Assembly (NCBI RefSeq): GCF_003330845.1
Contig: NZ_CP026121.1
Span: 3,205,501 to 3,269,500 of the forward strand
Source: Streptomyces sp. Go-475
GTDB lineage: Bacteria; Actinomycetota; Actinomycetes; Streptomycetales; Streptomycetaceae
Direction: 5' to 3'
DNA: 64,000 nucleotides
The notes below the pieces were generated by a model. It ran no database searches, had not been told where the DNA came from, and saw nothing but the letters and a program-made list of their open reading frames with translations. The position numbers and the translations under genes are program-made. Of the stretch, positions 24,160 to 34,117 are shown piece by piece. The number at the start of each line of letters is the position of its first letter. The first letter of the stretch is position 1.

Positions 24160-24558
24160 TTACGGCGTGCAGACCTTCGTCAGTTCGCCCGCCGCGTCCG
24201 TGACGGGGCTGATGTCGGGCGTCTCGTCGCCGTTCTTGATGGCCGTGCGGACGTTGTCCACCGCCGCGTTGAGGTCGTCCACGGCCTTGTTGACGTCCGC
24301 GTTGTCCGTCTTGTCGCCGATCTCGCCGAGGTTCTTGTCGATGGAGTCGAGGGACTCGTCGAGCTGCGTCGGGTCGTTCGCGGCGTTGTCCACGGCCTGC
24401 TGGAGCTCCGTGACGCTGTCGGCGATGGCGTCGGCGGTCTGGACGCAGTCCAGCGCCTTGTCGACGGCGGCGCAGCCGGTGGTGAGTCCGGCGGTCAGCG
24501 CGACGGCCGCCAGGGTGGCGGCGACGGCTGCGGTGCGGCGTCGGCGGCTCGCGGCCAT
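24160..24558 (-). CDS. Small lipoprotein with helical domain
   Basis: 132-aa predicted lipoprotein. N-terminal signal with basic region RRRR, hydrophobic core and lipobox TTGC near residue 28. The mature part is acidic and helical, with heptad-like repeats (ELQQAVDNAANDP, LNAAVDNVRTAIKNGD), and has Cys residues near 38 and at the end (TKVCTP) that may form a disulfide. No known family. Between rdgB and rph on the same strand, but an internal promoter cannot be excluded. Confidence 0.8.
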   Translation of the reverse strand: MAASRRRRTAAVAATLAAVALTAGLTTGCAAVDKALDCVQTADAIADSVTELQQAVDNAANDPTQLDESLDSIDKNLGEIGDKTDNADVNKAVDDLNAAVDNVRTAIKNGDETPDISPVTDAAGELTKVCTP

Positions 24559-24702
24559 GGAGCGGTCCCTCTCGTTCGGTCGGGCCGGTCGGGCCCGTGT
24601 GGCTGGCCGGGCGCACAGGGATGAGCCGTGCGCCCGTACTCCTTCAGACGCGAGTGTGCTCGGCGTGGTTGCCCGCGCCGAGCACCGTTCTTGGTGCGCC
24701 CT

Positions 24703-25440
24703 TTACTTTTCGAGGACGGTATCAAGCGCGGTGCGCTGGTGGGCGGCGAGTTCGGCGCAGCCGGCGACGGCGAGGTCGAGGAGGGCGTCGAGTTCGTCGC
24801 GGGCGAAGGGTTCGGCCTCGGCGGTGCCCTGGATCTCGACGAAGCGGCCGTCGCCGGTGCAGACGACGTTCATGTCGGTCTCGGCCTTGACGTCCTCCTC
24901 GTAGCAGAGGTCGAGGAGGGGGACGCCGCCGACGATGCCGACGGAGACGGCGGAGACGGTGCCGGTGAGGGGCTGGCGGCCGGCCTTGATGAGCTTCTTG
25001 CGCTGGGCCCAGGCGACGGCGTCGGCGAGGGCGACGTAGGCGCCGGTGATGGCGGCCGTGCGGGTGCCGCCGTCGGCCTGGAGGACGTCGCAGTCGAGGA
25101 CGATGGTGTTCTCGCCGAGGGCCTTGTAGTCGATGACGGCGCGCAGCGAGCGGCCGATGAGGCGGCTGATCTCGTGGGTGCGGCCGCCGATGCGGCCCTT
25201 GACGGACTCGCGGTCGCCGCGGGTGTTGGTGGAGCGGGGCAGCATGGAGTACTCGGCGGTGACCCAGCCTTCGCCGCTGCCCTTGCGCCAGCGCGGGACG
25301 CCTTCGGTGACGGAGGCGGTGCAGAAGACCTTGGTGTCGCCGAAGGAGACGAGGACGGATCCTTCGGCGTGCTTGCTCCAGCCGCGCTCGATGGTGATGG
25401 GGCGGAGTTGCCGGGGGGTGCGGCCGTCGATTCGAGACAT
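24703..25440 (-). CDS. rph: Ribonuclease PH
   Basis: 245-aa phosphorolytic 3'-5' exoribonuclease that trims tRNA precursors. [19 protein letters not shown] at the N-terminus, [37 protein letters not shown] with phosphate-binding Arg residues, and [19 protein letters not shown] are all characteristic; forms a hexamer in known homologues. The start at 25440 begins exactly with the family motif. Downstream genes on the same strand are the lipoprotein and rdgB. Confidence 0.97.
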   Translation of the reverse strand: MSRIDGRTPRQLRPITIERGWSKHAEGSVLVSFGDTKVFCTASVTEGVPRWRKGSGEGWVTAEYSMLPRSTNTRGDRESVKGRIGGRTHEISRLIGRSLRAVIDYKALGENTIVLDCDVLQADGGTRTAAITGAYVALADAVAWAQRKKLIKAGRQPLTGTVSAVSVGIVGGVPLLDLCYEEDVKAETDMNVVCTGDGRFVEIQGTAEAEPFARDELDALLDLAVAGCAELAAHQRTALDTVLEK

Positions 25441-25467
25441 GGCGCTGAGCCTATCCGTATGCGCGGA

Positions 25468-25499
25468 ACGGGCCCTTCCCGCGGTGGGGAGGGGCCCGT
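25468..25499. terminator. Hairpin between nagF and rph
   Basis: ACGGGCCC pairs with GGGCCCGT, extended by TTCCC with GGGGA, around GCGGT. It lies downstream of nagF and upstream of rph on the minus strand and probably ends the nagF transcript. Confidence 0.6.
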
Positions 25500-25553
25500 G
25501 CGTACGGCGTCGGGGGTCCGTCAGGGGGTGAAGCCCGGGACGATCCCCGCGCT

Positions 25554-25787
25554 TCACATCAGGTCTTCGATCTCCGCGGCGATGGGGTCGGCGTCCGTGC
25601 CGATGACGACCTGGATGGCGGTGCCCATCTTGACGACGCCGTGGGCGCCGGCGGCCTTCAGGGCGGCCTCGTCGACCTTGGCGGGGTCGACGACCTCGGT
25701 GCGGAGGCGGGTGATGCAGCCTTCGACCTCTTCGATGTTGTCGATGCCGCCGAGCCCGGCAACGATCTTCTCAGCCTTGGTGGCCAT
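25554..25787 (-). CDS. nagF: PTS GlcNAc-type EIIB component
   Basis: 77-aa stand-alone EIIB domain of the glucose/N-acetylglucosamine PTS family. The phosphorylated Cys is in [14 protein letters not shown] near 24, and [12 protein letters not shown] and the C-terminal IAAEIEDLM are typical. It passes phosphate from EIIA (Crr, not in this window) to the EIIC permeases encoded next door, which lack their own EIIB. The ATG at 25787 is chosen over an upstream Met. Divergent from nagE1. In S. coelicolor the orthologue is nagF. Confidence 0.93.
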   Translation of the reverse strand: MATKAEKIVAGLGGIDNIEEVEGCITRLRTEVVDPAKVDEAALKAAGAHGVVKMGTAIQVVIGTDADPIAAEIEDLM

Positions 25788-25907
25788 GTTCGTTCTCCCT
25801 GATCCGAACCGCTTTGTCGCAGTAACCCACAGTTGGCCCATCTTTGCGAGCGGTCTTGTCGTGCGTGCCGAAGGATGGCGTCACGTCCGTGTGCGACCGT
25901 CCGTTCG

Positions 25908-25923
25908 ACTGGTCTACACCACG
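25908..25923 (+). promoter_or_regulatory. DasR-responsive element (dre) upstream of nagE1
   Basis: ACTGGTCTACACCACG differs little from the dre consensus ACTGGTCTAGACCAGT. It is 28 bp before the nagE1 ATG and 121 bp from nagF in the divergent direction, so it may control both. DasR repression is relieved by glucosamine-6-phosphate. Confidence 0.85.
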
Positions 25924-25950
25924 AGCCCGCCTCTCGACAAAGGGACCGGT

Positions 25951-27264
25951 ATGAGTGCCGACAGCCCCGCCGGCGCCGAGGCCGCCGTACGTCCTGCTCG
26001 CGCTCGCTGGAACCGGCTGTTCCAGGGGCTCCAGAAGATGGGCCGCACCCTTCAGTTGCCGATCGCGGTGCTGCCGGCGGCGGGGATCCTGAACCGGCTG
26101 GGGCAGCCGGATGTGTTCGGGGACGACGGTCTGGGCTGGACGAACGTCTCGAAGGTGATGGTGGGGGCGGGCGGGGCGCTGCTGGACAGTTCGCTGGGGC
26201 TGCCGCTGCTGTTCTGTGTGGGCGTTGCGATCGGGATGGCGAGGAAGGCGGACGGTTCGACGGCGCTGGCGGCGGTGGTCGGGTTCCTCGTGTATTTCAC
26301 GGTGCTGCGGCAGTTCCCGGAGGACTGTCCCGAGGGGTCGGTGGCGGTGCCGAACGTGGGGTGTCAGCTGACGGAGGGCGCGCGGACGGTGACCGCGTTC
26401 ACGTTCCAGAATCCGGGGGTGTTCGGCGGGATCGTGATGGGGCTGCTGGCGGCGTTCTTCTGGGCGCGGTTCCACCGGACGCGGCTGGTGGACTGGCTGG
26501 GGTTCTTCAACGGGCGGCGGCTGGTGCCGATCGTCATGGCGTTCGTGGCGATCGCGTTCGCGGCGCTGTGTCTGTGGGTGTGGCCGCCGGTCGGTGACGC
26601 GCTGGAGGGTTTCAGCGACTGGATGGACGGGCTGGACGCGTGGGGCGCGGGTGTGTTCGGGGTGGCGAACCGGGCGTTGCTGGTGGTGGGGCTGCACCAG
26701 TTCCTGAACGTGCCCATCTGGTTCCAGTTCGGTTCGTTCACGAAGCCGGACGGGACGGTGGTGCACGGTGACATCAACATGTTCCTGGCGGGTGATCCGG
26801 ACGCGGGGCAGTTCCTGTCGGGCTTCTTCCCGATCATGATGTTCGCGCTGCCGGCTGCGGCCCTGGCGATCACGCACTGCGCCCGGCCGGAGCGGCGCAA
26901 GGAGGTCGGGGGTCTGATGCTGTCGGTGGCGCTGACGTCGTTCGTCACGGGCATCACGGAGCCGATCGAGTACTCGTTCCTGTTCGTCGCGCCGGTGCTG
27001 TACGGGGTGCACGCGCTGCTGACGGGGGTGTCGATGGCGGTGACGTGGGGGCTGGGGGTGCACGACGGGTTCAGCTTCTCGGCGGGGCTGATCGACTACG
27101 TCATCAACTGGAATCTGGCGACCAGGCCGTGGCTGATCATCCCGATCGGGCTGGGTTTCGCGCTCGTCTACTACGTGATCTTCCGGTTGGCGATCACGAA
27201 GTTCGACTTGAGGACTCCGGGGCGGGAGCCCGTGGAGGACGTCGAGGACAGCGCCGAGGCGTGA
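25951..27264 (+). CDS. nagE1: PTS GlcNAc-family EIIC permease 1
   Basis: 437-aa membrane protein with about ten hydrophobic segments: LQLPIAVLPAAGILNRLG, GVAIGMARKADGSTALAAVVG, FLAGDPDAGQFLSGFFPIMM and the conserved TEPIEYSFLF loop of glucose/GlcNAc EIIC proteins. No EIIB or EIIA domain is fused, so it depends on NagF. ATG at 25951 follows AAAGGGA; a far longer in-frame extension upstream is spurious. Paralogue of nagE2; in S. coelicolor NagE2 is the main GlcNAc carrier and NagE1 is dispensable for it (recollection), so specificity here may differ. Confidence 0.92.
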   Translation: MSADSPAGAEAAVRPARARWNRLFQGLQKMGRTLQLPIAVLPAAGILNRLGQPDVFGDDGLGWTNVSKVMVGAGGALLDSSLGLPLLFCVGVAIGMARKADGSTALAAVVGFLVYFTVLRQFPEDCPEGSVAVPNVGCQLTEGARTVTAFTFQNPGVFGGIVMGLLAAFFWARFHRTRLVDWLGFFNGRRLVPIVMAFVAIAFAALCLWVWPPVGDALEGFSDWMDGLDAWGAGVFGVANRALLVVGLHQFLNVPIWFQFGSFTKPDGTVVHGDINMFLAGDPDAGQFLSGFFPIMMFALPAAALAITHCARPERRKEVGGLMLSVALTSFVTGITEPIEYSFLFVAPVLYGVHALLTGVSMAVTWGLGVHDGFSFSAGLIDYVINWNLATRPWLIIPIGLGFALVYYVIFRLAITKFDLRTPGREPVEDVEDSAEA

Positions 27265-27318
27265 TCGTCGGGGCGGGCGGAATTGGCGGGTTCCACTCGT
27301 TCGGCCTACCGTGCTACA

Positions 27319-27334
27319 ACTGGTCTACACCACT
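27319..27334 (+). promoter_or_regulatory. DasR-responsive element (dre) upstream of nagE2
   Basis: ACTGGTCTACACCACT is a near-perfect dre inverted repeat 106 bp before the nagE2 ATG. The S. coelicolor nagE2 operator, as I recall it, has the same core. Confidence 0.9.
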
Positions 27335-27440
27335 CCCTGGTGGAGGCCGCGCGGTGGAGACCGCGTTCCCCATTCTTCGAGACGCCGCCGTCCCCCGTCG
27401 CATTCTTCCTGGGCGGCGCCGCGCCCCCTGGAGGAAGTAC

Positions 27441-28703
<1,263 letters not shown>

Positions 28704-28715
28704 TCCGCCGACCGC

Positions 28716-28751
28716 CGAAGGCCCCGGAACCGCTCGGTTCCGGGGCCTTCG
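28716..28751. terminator. nagE2 terminator
   Basis: Perfect 16-bp stem CGAAGGCCCCGGAACC / GGTTCCGGGGCCTTCG with GCTC loop between convergent nagE2 and the MBL gene; bidirectional. Confidence 0.9.
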
Positions 28752-28765
28752 CGCGGGTGGATCGT

Positions 28766-29518
28766 TCAGATCTCGTACGTCTGCCGGGGTACGGCGAGCT
28801 CCACGGGACCGTCGTACACCTCGCGGGCGTCGACGAGGTTGACCTGCGGGTCCGTCCACGGCGGGATGTGGGTGAGGACCAGGCGGCGGGCACCGGCCCG
28901 GGCCGCCGTCTGCCCCGCCTCGCGGCCGTTGAGGTGCAGGTCGGGGATGTTCTCCTTGCCGTGCGTGAACGCCGCCTCGCACAGGAACAGGTCGGCGTCC
29001 CGGGCGAGTTCGTCCAGGGCCGGGGTCACGCCGGTGTCGCCGGAGTACGTGAGGACCTTGCCGTCGTGTTCGACGCGGATGCCGTACGCCTCCACGGGGT
29101 GGGCCACCCGCTCGGTGTGCACCGTGAAGGGGCCGATCTCGAAGGTGGACGGCTTGACCGTGTGGAAGTCGAAGACCTCGCTCATGGACGAGGCGGAGGG
29201 GGTGTCCGCGTAGGCGGTGGTCAGCCGGTGTTCCGTGCCCTCGGGTCCGTAGACGGGGAGCGGGTCGCAGCGGCCGCCGTCGTGGCGGTAGTAGCGCGCG
29301 ACGAAGTACGCGCACATGTCGATGCAGTGGTCGGCGTGCAGGTGGCTGAGGAAGATCGCGTCGAGGTCGTAGAGACCGCAGTGGCGCTGCAGCTCGCCCA
29401 GGGCACCGTTGCCCATGTCGAGAAGCAGCCGGAAGCCGTCGGCCTCGACGAGGTAGCTCGAGCAGGCCGATTCCGCGGACGGGAACGACCCCGAGCAGCC
29501 GACGACGGTGAGCTTCAT
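28766..29518 (-). CDS. MBL-fold metallo-hydrolase
   Basis: 250-aa cytosolic enzyme of the RNase Z/arylsulfatase-like MBL group. Zinc motif HLHADH near 61-66, further ligands in AHPVEAYG, SGDTG (Asp) and the final LTHIPPW His. GCSGSFPSAESACSSYLVE at the start is typical of the actinobacterial group that lies near rph. GGAGGT precedes the ATG at 29518. Substrate unknown; phosphodiester or cyclic nucleotide hydrolysis is possible. Confidence 0.9.
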   Translation of the reverse strand: MKLTVVGCSGSFPSAESACSSYLVEADGFRLLLDMGNGALGELQRHCGLYDLDAIFLSHLHADHCIDMCAYFVARYYRHDGGRCDPLPVYGPEGTEHRLTTAYADTPSASSMSEVFDFHTVKPSTFEIGPFTVHTERVAHPVEAYGIRVEHDGKVLTYSGDTGVTPALDELARDADLFLCEAAFTHGKENIPDLHLNGREAGQTAARAGARRLVLTHIPPWTDPQVNLVDAREVYDGPVELAVPRQTYEI

Positions 29519-29729
29519 GAAGCAGAAACCTCCGCTGGCGGGAATGTCTGAGAGGGGCGTCGGGGGTCGTGCGGTTCGTCGAGCGTAAGGCGCAAAACCT
29601 CCGGTAGCTCCTCCGCCAGGGGCTGTTGTGGGCGAACTCACCTGTGCTGTCACCGGTTCGGCTGGCAGCGCCGGCGGTGATCCTCGCGAGGGGGGCGCGC
29701 TGGAGGGATGGCGCCGGTAACGTCTCAGT

Positions 29730-30179
29730 ATGGACACGTCCTGGTGGCTGGCGCTCGCCGCGGTGGTACTGCTCGCGCTCGTCGCCACGCTCGTCGACGG
29801 CTGGGGGCGCGGGCGGCGGTGGCGGGAGCGGCGGACCGGGGTGACGGCACCGGCCGGCCCGGGGACCGGGCGGCCGCAGCCGGCGGAGATCTGGTGGGCG
29901 GACGTCCCCTACGAGGACGAGGCCCGGACGAAGGACCGGCCCTGCCTGGTCCTGGCGGTGCGCGGCGAGCGGGCCACCGTCGCGAAGATCACCACCCGTT
30001 TCCGCGACGCGCGCACCGGCGTCATCCCGCTTCCCCCGGGCTCGGTCGGCGACGCGCAGGGCCGCGCGAGCTTCCTGGAGACGGACGAGCTGCGCGAGGT
30101 GCCGGTGTGGGGCTTCCGGCGGCGGGTCGGGGTGGTGGATCCGGCGCTGTGGGACCAGGTGCGGTACCTGGCCGGGTGA
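29730..30179 (+). CDS. Membrane-anchored PemK/MazF-fold protein
   Basis: 149-aa protein with an N-terminal TM helix (WWLALAAVVLLALVATLV, residues 5-22), a basic linker and a PemK/MazF-like domain: PAEIWWADVPYEDEARTKDR, PCLVLAV, then VAKITTRF and a C-terminal GFRRRVGVVD. The family is mRNA endoribonuclease toxins, but no antitoxin-like gene is adjacent on either side and the domain is fixed to the membrane. It may be a stand-alone growth modulator or a binding protein without toxicity. Start ATG at 29730, weak ribosome site. Confidence 0.8.
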   Translation: MDTSWWLALAAVVLLALVATLVDGWGRGRRWRERRTGVTAPAGPGTGRPQPAEIWWADVPYEDEARTKDRPCLVLAVRGERATVAKITTRFRDARTGVIPLPPGSVGDAQGRASFLETDELREVPVWGFRRRVGVVDPALWDQVRYLAG

Positions 30180-30191
30180 TCCGGACGGCGA

Positions 30192-30219
30192 AGGGGCCGG
30201 AGTCGTGACTCCGGCCCCT
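30192..30219. terminator. Terminator between the PemK-like gene and cysM
   Basis: AGGGGCCGGAGT and ACTCCGGCCCCT form a 12-bp stem with CGTG loop between two convergent genes. Confidence 0.85.
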
Positions 30220-30239
30220 CGGTGTGTCCGTGCCGTCGG

Positions 30240-31196
<957 letters not shown>

Positions 31197-31475
31197 TCAG
31201 ACCATGCCGCCGGCCACGGCCGGCAGGATCGTGACGTTGTCGCCGTCCGACAGCTTGGTGTTGATGCCGTCGAGGAAGCGCACGTCCTCGTCGTTCAGGT
31301 AGACGTTGACGAAGCGGCGCAGCTGGTCGCCGTCCACGATGCGGGCCTGGATGCCCGCGTGCCGGGTCTCGAGGTCGGTGAACAGCTCGGCGAGGGTGTC
31401 ACCGGTGCCCTCCACCGCCTTCTGGCCGTCGGTGTACTGGCGGAGGATGGTCGGGATGCGGACCTCGATGGCCAT
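31197..31475 (-). CDS. cysO: Sulfur-carrier protein CysO (MoaD/ThiS family)
   Basis: 92-aa ubiquitin-fold sulfur carrier: VRIPTILRQYTDGQKAVEG, RRFVNVYLNDEDVRFLDG and TILPAVAGG are close to mycobacterial CysO. The sulfur is carried as a thiocarboxylate on the terminal Gly. Here two residues (Met-Val) follow the Gly-Gly, so the protein must be trimmed before activation, most plausibly by the JAMM protease Mec encoded upstream. RBS GGAG before the ATG. A cysteine-ending leader peptide lies in the 5' leader. Confidence 0.93.
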   Translation of the reverse strand: MAIEVRIPTILRQYTDGQKAVEGTGDTLAELFTDLETRHAGIQARIVDGDQLRRFVNVYLNDEDVRFLDGINTKLSDGDNVTILPAVAGGMV

Positions 31476-31598
31476 GGCTCAGGGCTCCTGTCGGAAGGTG
31501 TCGTCGGTTGGTGGCGCGCGGCGGCGCGGGCGTGCGTGGTCGTACGCAGGTGGAGCGTTTCGCCGCGGCTCACGGCCGTACGGCGGCAGGGTGCTGCG

Positions 31599-31694
31599 TC
31601 AACAGATGGCGCTGGCGAGCCTGCACAGGTCGACGTGCAGCCGCGCCACGAGCAGATCGCCCGGCGTCTTTTCGCTCACGTCGTGGAAAACCAT
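31599..31694 (-). CDS. Cysteine-containing leader peptide of the cysO-cysM unit
   Basis: 31-aa frame, missed by usual length limits: MVFHDVSEKTPGDLLVAR followed by LHVDLCRLASAIC and stop. The -HVDLCRLASAIC ending matches the actinobacterial putative leader peptides that precede sulfur genes. Two Cys codons, one the last codon before the stop, would make ribosomes stall when Cys-tRNA is scarce. The -10 TACGAT ends seven bases before the ATG, so the message starts at the start codon (leaderless). It ends 123 nt before cysO. Confidence 0.85.
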   Translation of the reverse strand: MVFHDVSEKTPGDLLVARLHVDLCRLASAIC

Positions 31695-31700
31695 GGGCTC

Positions 31701-31745
31701 ATCGTATCGATTCCCGGCCGGGCCTCCGGAGTGTGATCCCACACT
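31701..31745 (-). promoter_or_regulatory. Promoter and AGTGTG dyad upstream of the cysteine leader
   Basis: On the minus strand TACGAT (31706-31701) is the -10. No good -35 is present; instead a perfect inverted repeat AGTGTG-ATCC-CACACT (31730-31745) sits about 36-51 bp before the start point, the position of a class II activator site. A sulfur-responsive activator is inferred. Confidence 0.55.
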
Positions 31746-31793
31746 TCGGACGTTATTCATCCGCATGTCGAGATTCCCGAGTTCAGGGCCTGC

Positions 31794-32216
31794 TCAGTAC
31801 GCCTCGACGATGGTGACCTCCTCCTCCGTGACCTCGCCCTCGACGATCCGGAAGGAGCGGAACTGGAACTCGCCGGCCCCGTCGGTGTCGGCGGTGGAGA
31901 CCAGGACGTAGTGCGCGCCGGGCTCGTTGGCGTAGGAGATGTCGGTGCGCGAGGGGTAGGCCTCGGTCGCCGTGTGGGAGTGGTAGATGACCACCGGCTC
32001 CTCGTCGCGGTCGTCCATCTCGCGGTAGAGCCTGAGCAGGTCGCCGGAGTCGAACTCGTAGAACGTGGGCGACATGGCCGCGTTCAGCATGGGGATGAAG
32101 CGCTCGGGGCGGTCCGAGCCCGCCGGGCCGGCGACGACGCCGCACGCCTCGTCGGGGTGGTCCTTGCGGGCGTGGGCGACGATCTGGTCGACGAGGGCCT
32201 GGGTGATGGTCAGCAT
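31794..32216 (-). CDS. mec: JAMM/Mov34 metalloprotease Mec (CysO processing)
   Basis: 140-aa zinc JAB1/MPN enzyme. Conserved Glu in DEACGVVAG near 22-27, then HSHTATEAYPSRTDISYA with the His-x-His and Asp ligands near 79-96. M. tuberculosis Mec+ cuts cysteine from the CysO-cysteine adduct; in this organism it may also remove the extra two residues of CysO. Upstream of the leader peptide-cysO-cysM unit on the same strand, but separated by 100 bp with its own regulatory dyad. Confidence 0.93.
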   Translation of the reverse strand: MLTITQALVDQIVAHARKDHPDEACGVVAGPAGSDRPERFIPMLNAAMSPTFYEFDSGDLLRLYREMDDRDEEPVVIYHSHTATEAYPSRTDISYANEPGAHYVLVSTADTDGAGEFQFRSFRIVEGEVTEEEVTIVEAY

Positions 32217-32236
32217 GCTCGTCAGGATAAGCAGAA

Positions 32237-32273
32237 GGGCCGTTCCGTACCGATGGCTGGTACGGAACGGCCC
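32237..32273. terminator. Hairpin between the permease and mec
   Basis: GGGCCGTTCCGTACC pairs perfectly over 15 bp with GGTACGGAACGGCCC around GATGGCT. It lies 21 bp before the mec start. Confidence 0.8.
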
Positions 32274-32280
32274 ACATGCC

Positions 32281-32338
32281 GGACGCCCTGAGCGGCAGCC
32301 GCAGGGAGTGCCACGAGAACTCCCTGCGGCGGGCGTCC
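32281..32338. terminator. Long hairpin directly after the amino-acid permease
   Basis: CCGCAGGGAGT (32299-32309) pairs with ACTCCCTGCGG (32319-32329), and an outer GGACGCCC/GGGCGTCC pair extends it. It starts 10 bp after the permease stop and is its likely terminator. Confidence 0.8.
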
Positions 32339-32348
32339 CGCGGGTTGG

Positions 32349-33776
32349 TCAGCCGACCTTCTCGAACTCCGCGTCGCCGCGGCGCTCGGCGATCTGCGGG
32401 TTGCGGCTCTTGAGGAGCGCCCAGCCGATACCGAGGGCGACGGCCCAGCCGGCCGCGACGTACAGGCAGATCCGCGCGTCCTTGTCGTAGGCGATCATGC
32501 AGGTCACGCCGACGAGGAAGAGGAGCGCGACCCAGCTGAACAGCGCTCCGCCGGGGGCGGGGAAGGACGAGGCGCGCAGTCGGCCCGCGTCGACCGCGGC
32601 GCGGTAGCGGATGTGGCTGACGAGGATCATCATCCAGGTCCAGATGCCGGCCGCGGTGGCGACGGAGGTGACGTAGAGGAACGCCTTCTCCGGGACGACG
32701 TAGTTCAGCACGACGCCGATGCCCATGAGGGCCACGGAGACCGTGATGCCGACGGCGGGCGTCTTGCGGGCGTTGAGCTTGCCGAACGCCTGCGGGGCCT
32801 CGCTGTTGGCGGCCAGGTCGCGCAGCATGCGGCCGGTGGAGTACATGCCCGAGTTGCAGGACGACAGGGCCGCGGTGAGCACCACGAAGTTGACGATGCC
32901 CGCGGCGAGCGGGATGCCGATCTCGCCGAAGGCGTGGACGAAGGGGCTCTCACCGGCGGAGAACTCGGTCCACTTCACGACGGAGAGGATCACCAGCAGG
33001 GCGCCGACGTAGAAGACGATGATGCGCCAGGGCAGGGTGTTGATGGCCTTGGGCAGGGTCTTCTCGGGGTTCTCGGACTCGCCCGCGGTGACGCCGACGA
33101 GCTCGACGGCGAGGTAGGCGAACATGACGCCCTGGAGCGTCATCAGGCTGGAGCCGATGCCGTTCGGGAAGAAGCCGTCGTGCGACCAGAGGTTGGAGAC
33201 GGTGGCGGTGTCACCGGCGTCGGAGAAGCCGAGGGTGAGCACGCCGAGACCGATGACGATCATGCCGATGATGGCCGTGACCTTGATCATCGAGAACCAG
33301 AACTCGACCTCACCGAAGATCTTGACGGAGATCAGGTTGACGCCGAAGAGCACCACCAGGAACACCAGGGCGCTGACCCACTGCGGGATCTCCGGGAACC
33401 AGAAGTGGATGTAGATCGCGGCGGCCGTGAGCTCGGCCATGCCGGTGACCACCCACATGAGCCAGTACGTCCAGCCCGTGACGAACCCGAAGAACGGGCC
33501 GAGGAACTCACGGGCGTACTCGGCGAAGGAGCCGGAGACGGGCCGGTAGAGGAGCAGTTCGCCCAGCGCCCGCATGATGAAGAAGATCACGACGCCCGCG
33601 AGGGCGTACATGAGGATGATGCTGGGGCCCGCCTTGGCGATGTTCGCTCCGGCACCCATGAACAGGCCGACGCCGATGGCGCCGCCGATCGCGATCATCT
33701 GGACTTGGCGGCTGCCGAGTCCGCGCTCGTACCCCTCTTCGGGCACGGTGTCCGTGTCGACCTGCGCAGAGGTCAT
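32349..33776 (-). CDS. APC-family amino-acid permease
   Basis: 475-aa, 12-helix amino-acid/proton symporter of the AAT group (GabP, CycA, ProY relatives). Helix 1 signature QMIAIGGAIGVGLFMGAG, RALGELLLYRPVSGSFAEYA in the first loop, and LAVELVGVTAGESENPEKTL in helix 6 to loop. The ATG at 33776 begins just before the conserved RGLGSRQVQMIAIGG block; a Met seven codons upstream is less likely. Substrate (GABA, D-Ser/Ala/Gly, aromatic or other) cannot be read. Confidence 0.92.
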   Translation of the reverse strand: MTSAQVDTDTVPEEGYERGLGSRQVQMIAIGGAIGVGLFMGAGANIAKAGPSIILMYALAGVVIFFIMRALGELLLYRPVSGSFAEYAREFLGPFFGFVTGWTYWLMWVVTGMAELTAAAIYIHFWFPEIPQWVSALVFLVVLFGVNLISVKIFGEVEFWFSMIKVTAIIGMIVIGLGVLTLGFSDAGDTATVSNLWSHDGFFPNGIGSSLMTLQGVMFAYLAVELVGVTAGESENPEKTLPKAINTLPWRIIVFYVGALLVILSVVKWTEFSAGESPFVHAFGEIGIPLAAGIVNFVVLTAALSSCNSGMYSTGRMLRDLAANSEAPQAFGKLNARKTPAVGITVSVALMGIGVVLNYVVPEKAFLYVTSVATAAGIWTWMMILVSHIRYRAAVDAGRLRASSFPAPGGALFSWVALLFLVGVTCMIAYDKDARICLYVAAGWAVALGIGWALLKSRNPQIAERRGDAEFEKVG

Positions 33777-33927
33777 GTGTGGTGCGCCTTTCTCCATGCC
33801 GACCCGGGCCTTCGTCGGCCTCGGATCGGGTCTCGATCCCCCCGGATTGCTGGAGTGGTGCCTGGCCGGCGGTTGCCGGCTCGGTGGCGCACCCGGCCGG
33901 ACATTCGGGTGGTGTCGGCCGGGCGAT

Positions 33928-33944
33928 CGTGAAGATTTATCACG
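33928..33944 (-). promoter_or_regulatory. CGTGA dyad in the permease upstream region
   Basis: CGTGA-N7-TCACG overlapping an AT-rich GATAAATC stretch, about 150 bp before the permease start, looks like an operator over a promoter. The rest of the 341-bp space 33777-34117 shows no gene. Confidence 0.4.
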
Positions 33945-34117
33945 GTCGCACCACTGATCACAGAGGTGCGGTGTGACGCGACACACAGGGAAACCGGACA
34001 AAGCGCACCCGAAAGAGACCATAGAAGGCAGGCCCGGTGACGCGATCGTTATCCGGATTTGAGCGTCCTCTGAGCGAACACCGAAGGGTCACCCGCCGGT
34101 CACGGAATCCCCACGGA

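Noticed and set aside
24628..25950. Extended N-terminus of NagE1 over the rph region
   Set aside because: The long frame crosses rph and nagF on the other strand; the real start at 25951 has the dre site and ribosome site before it.
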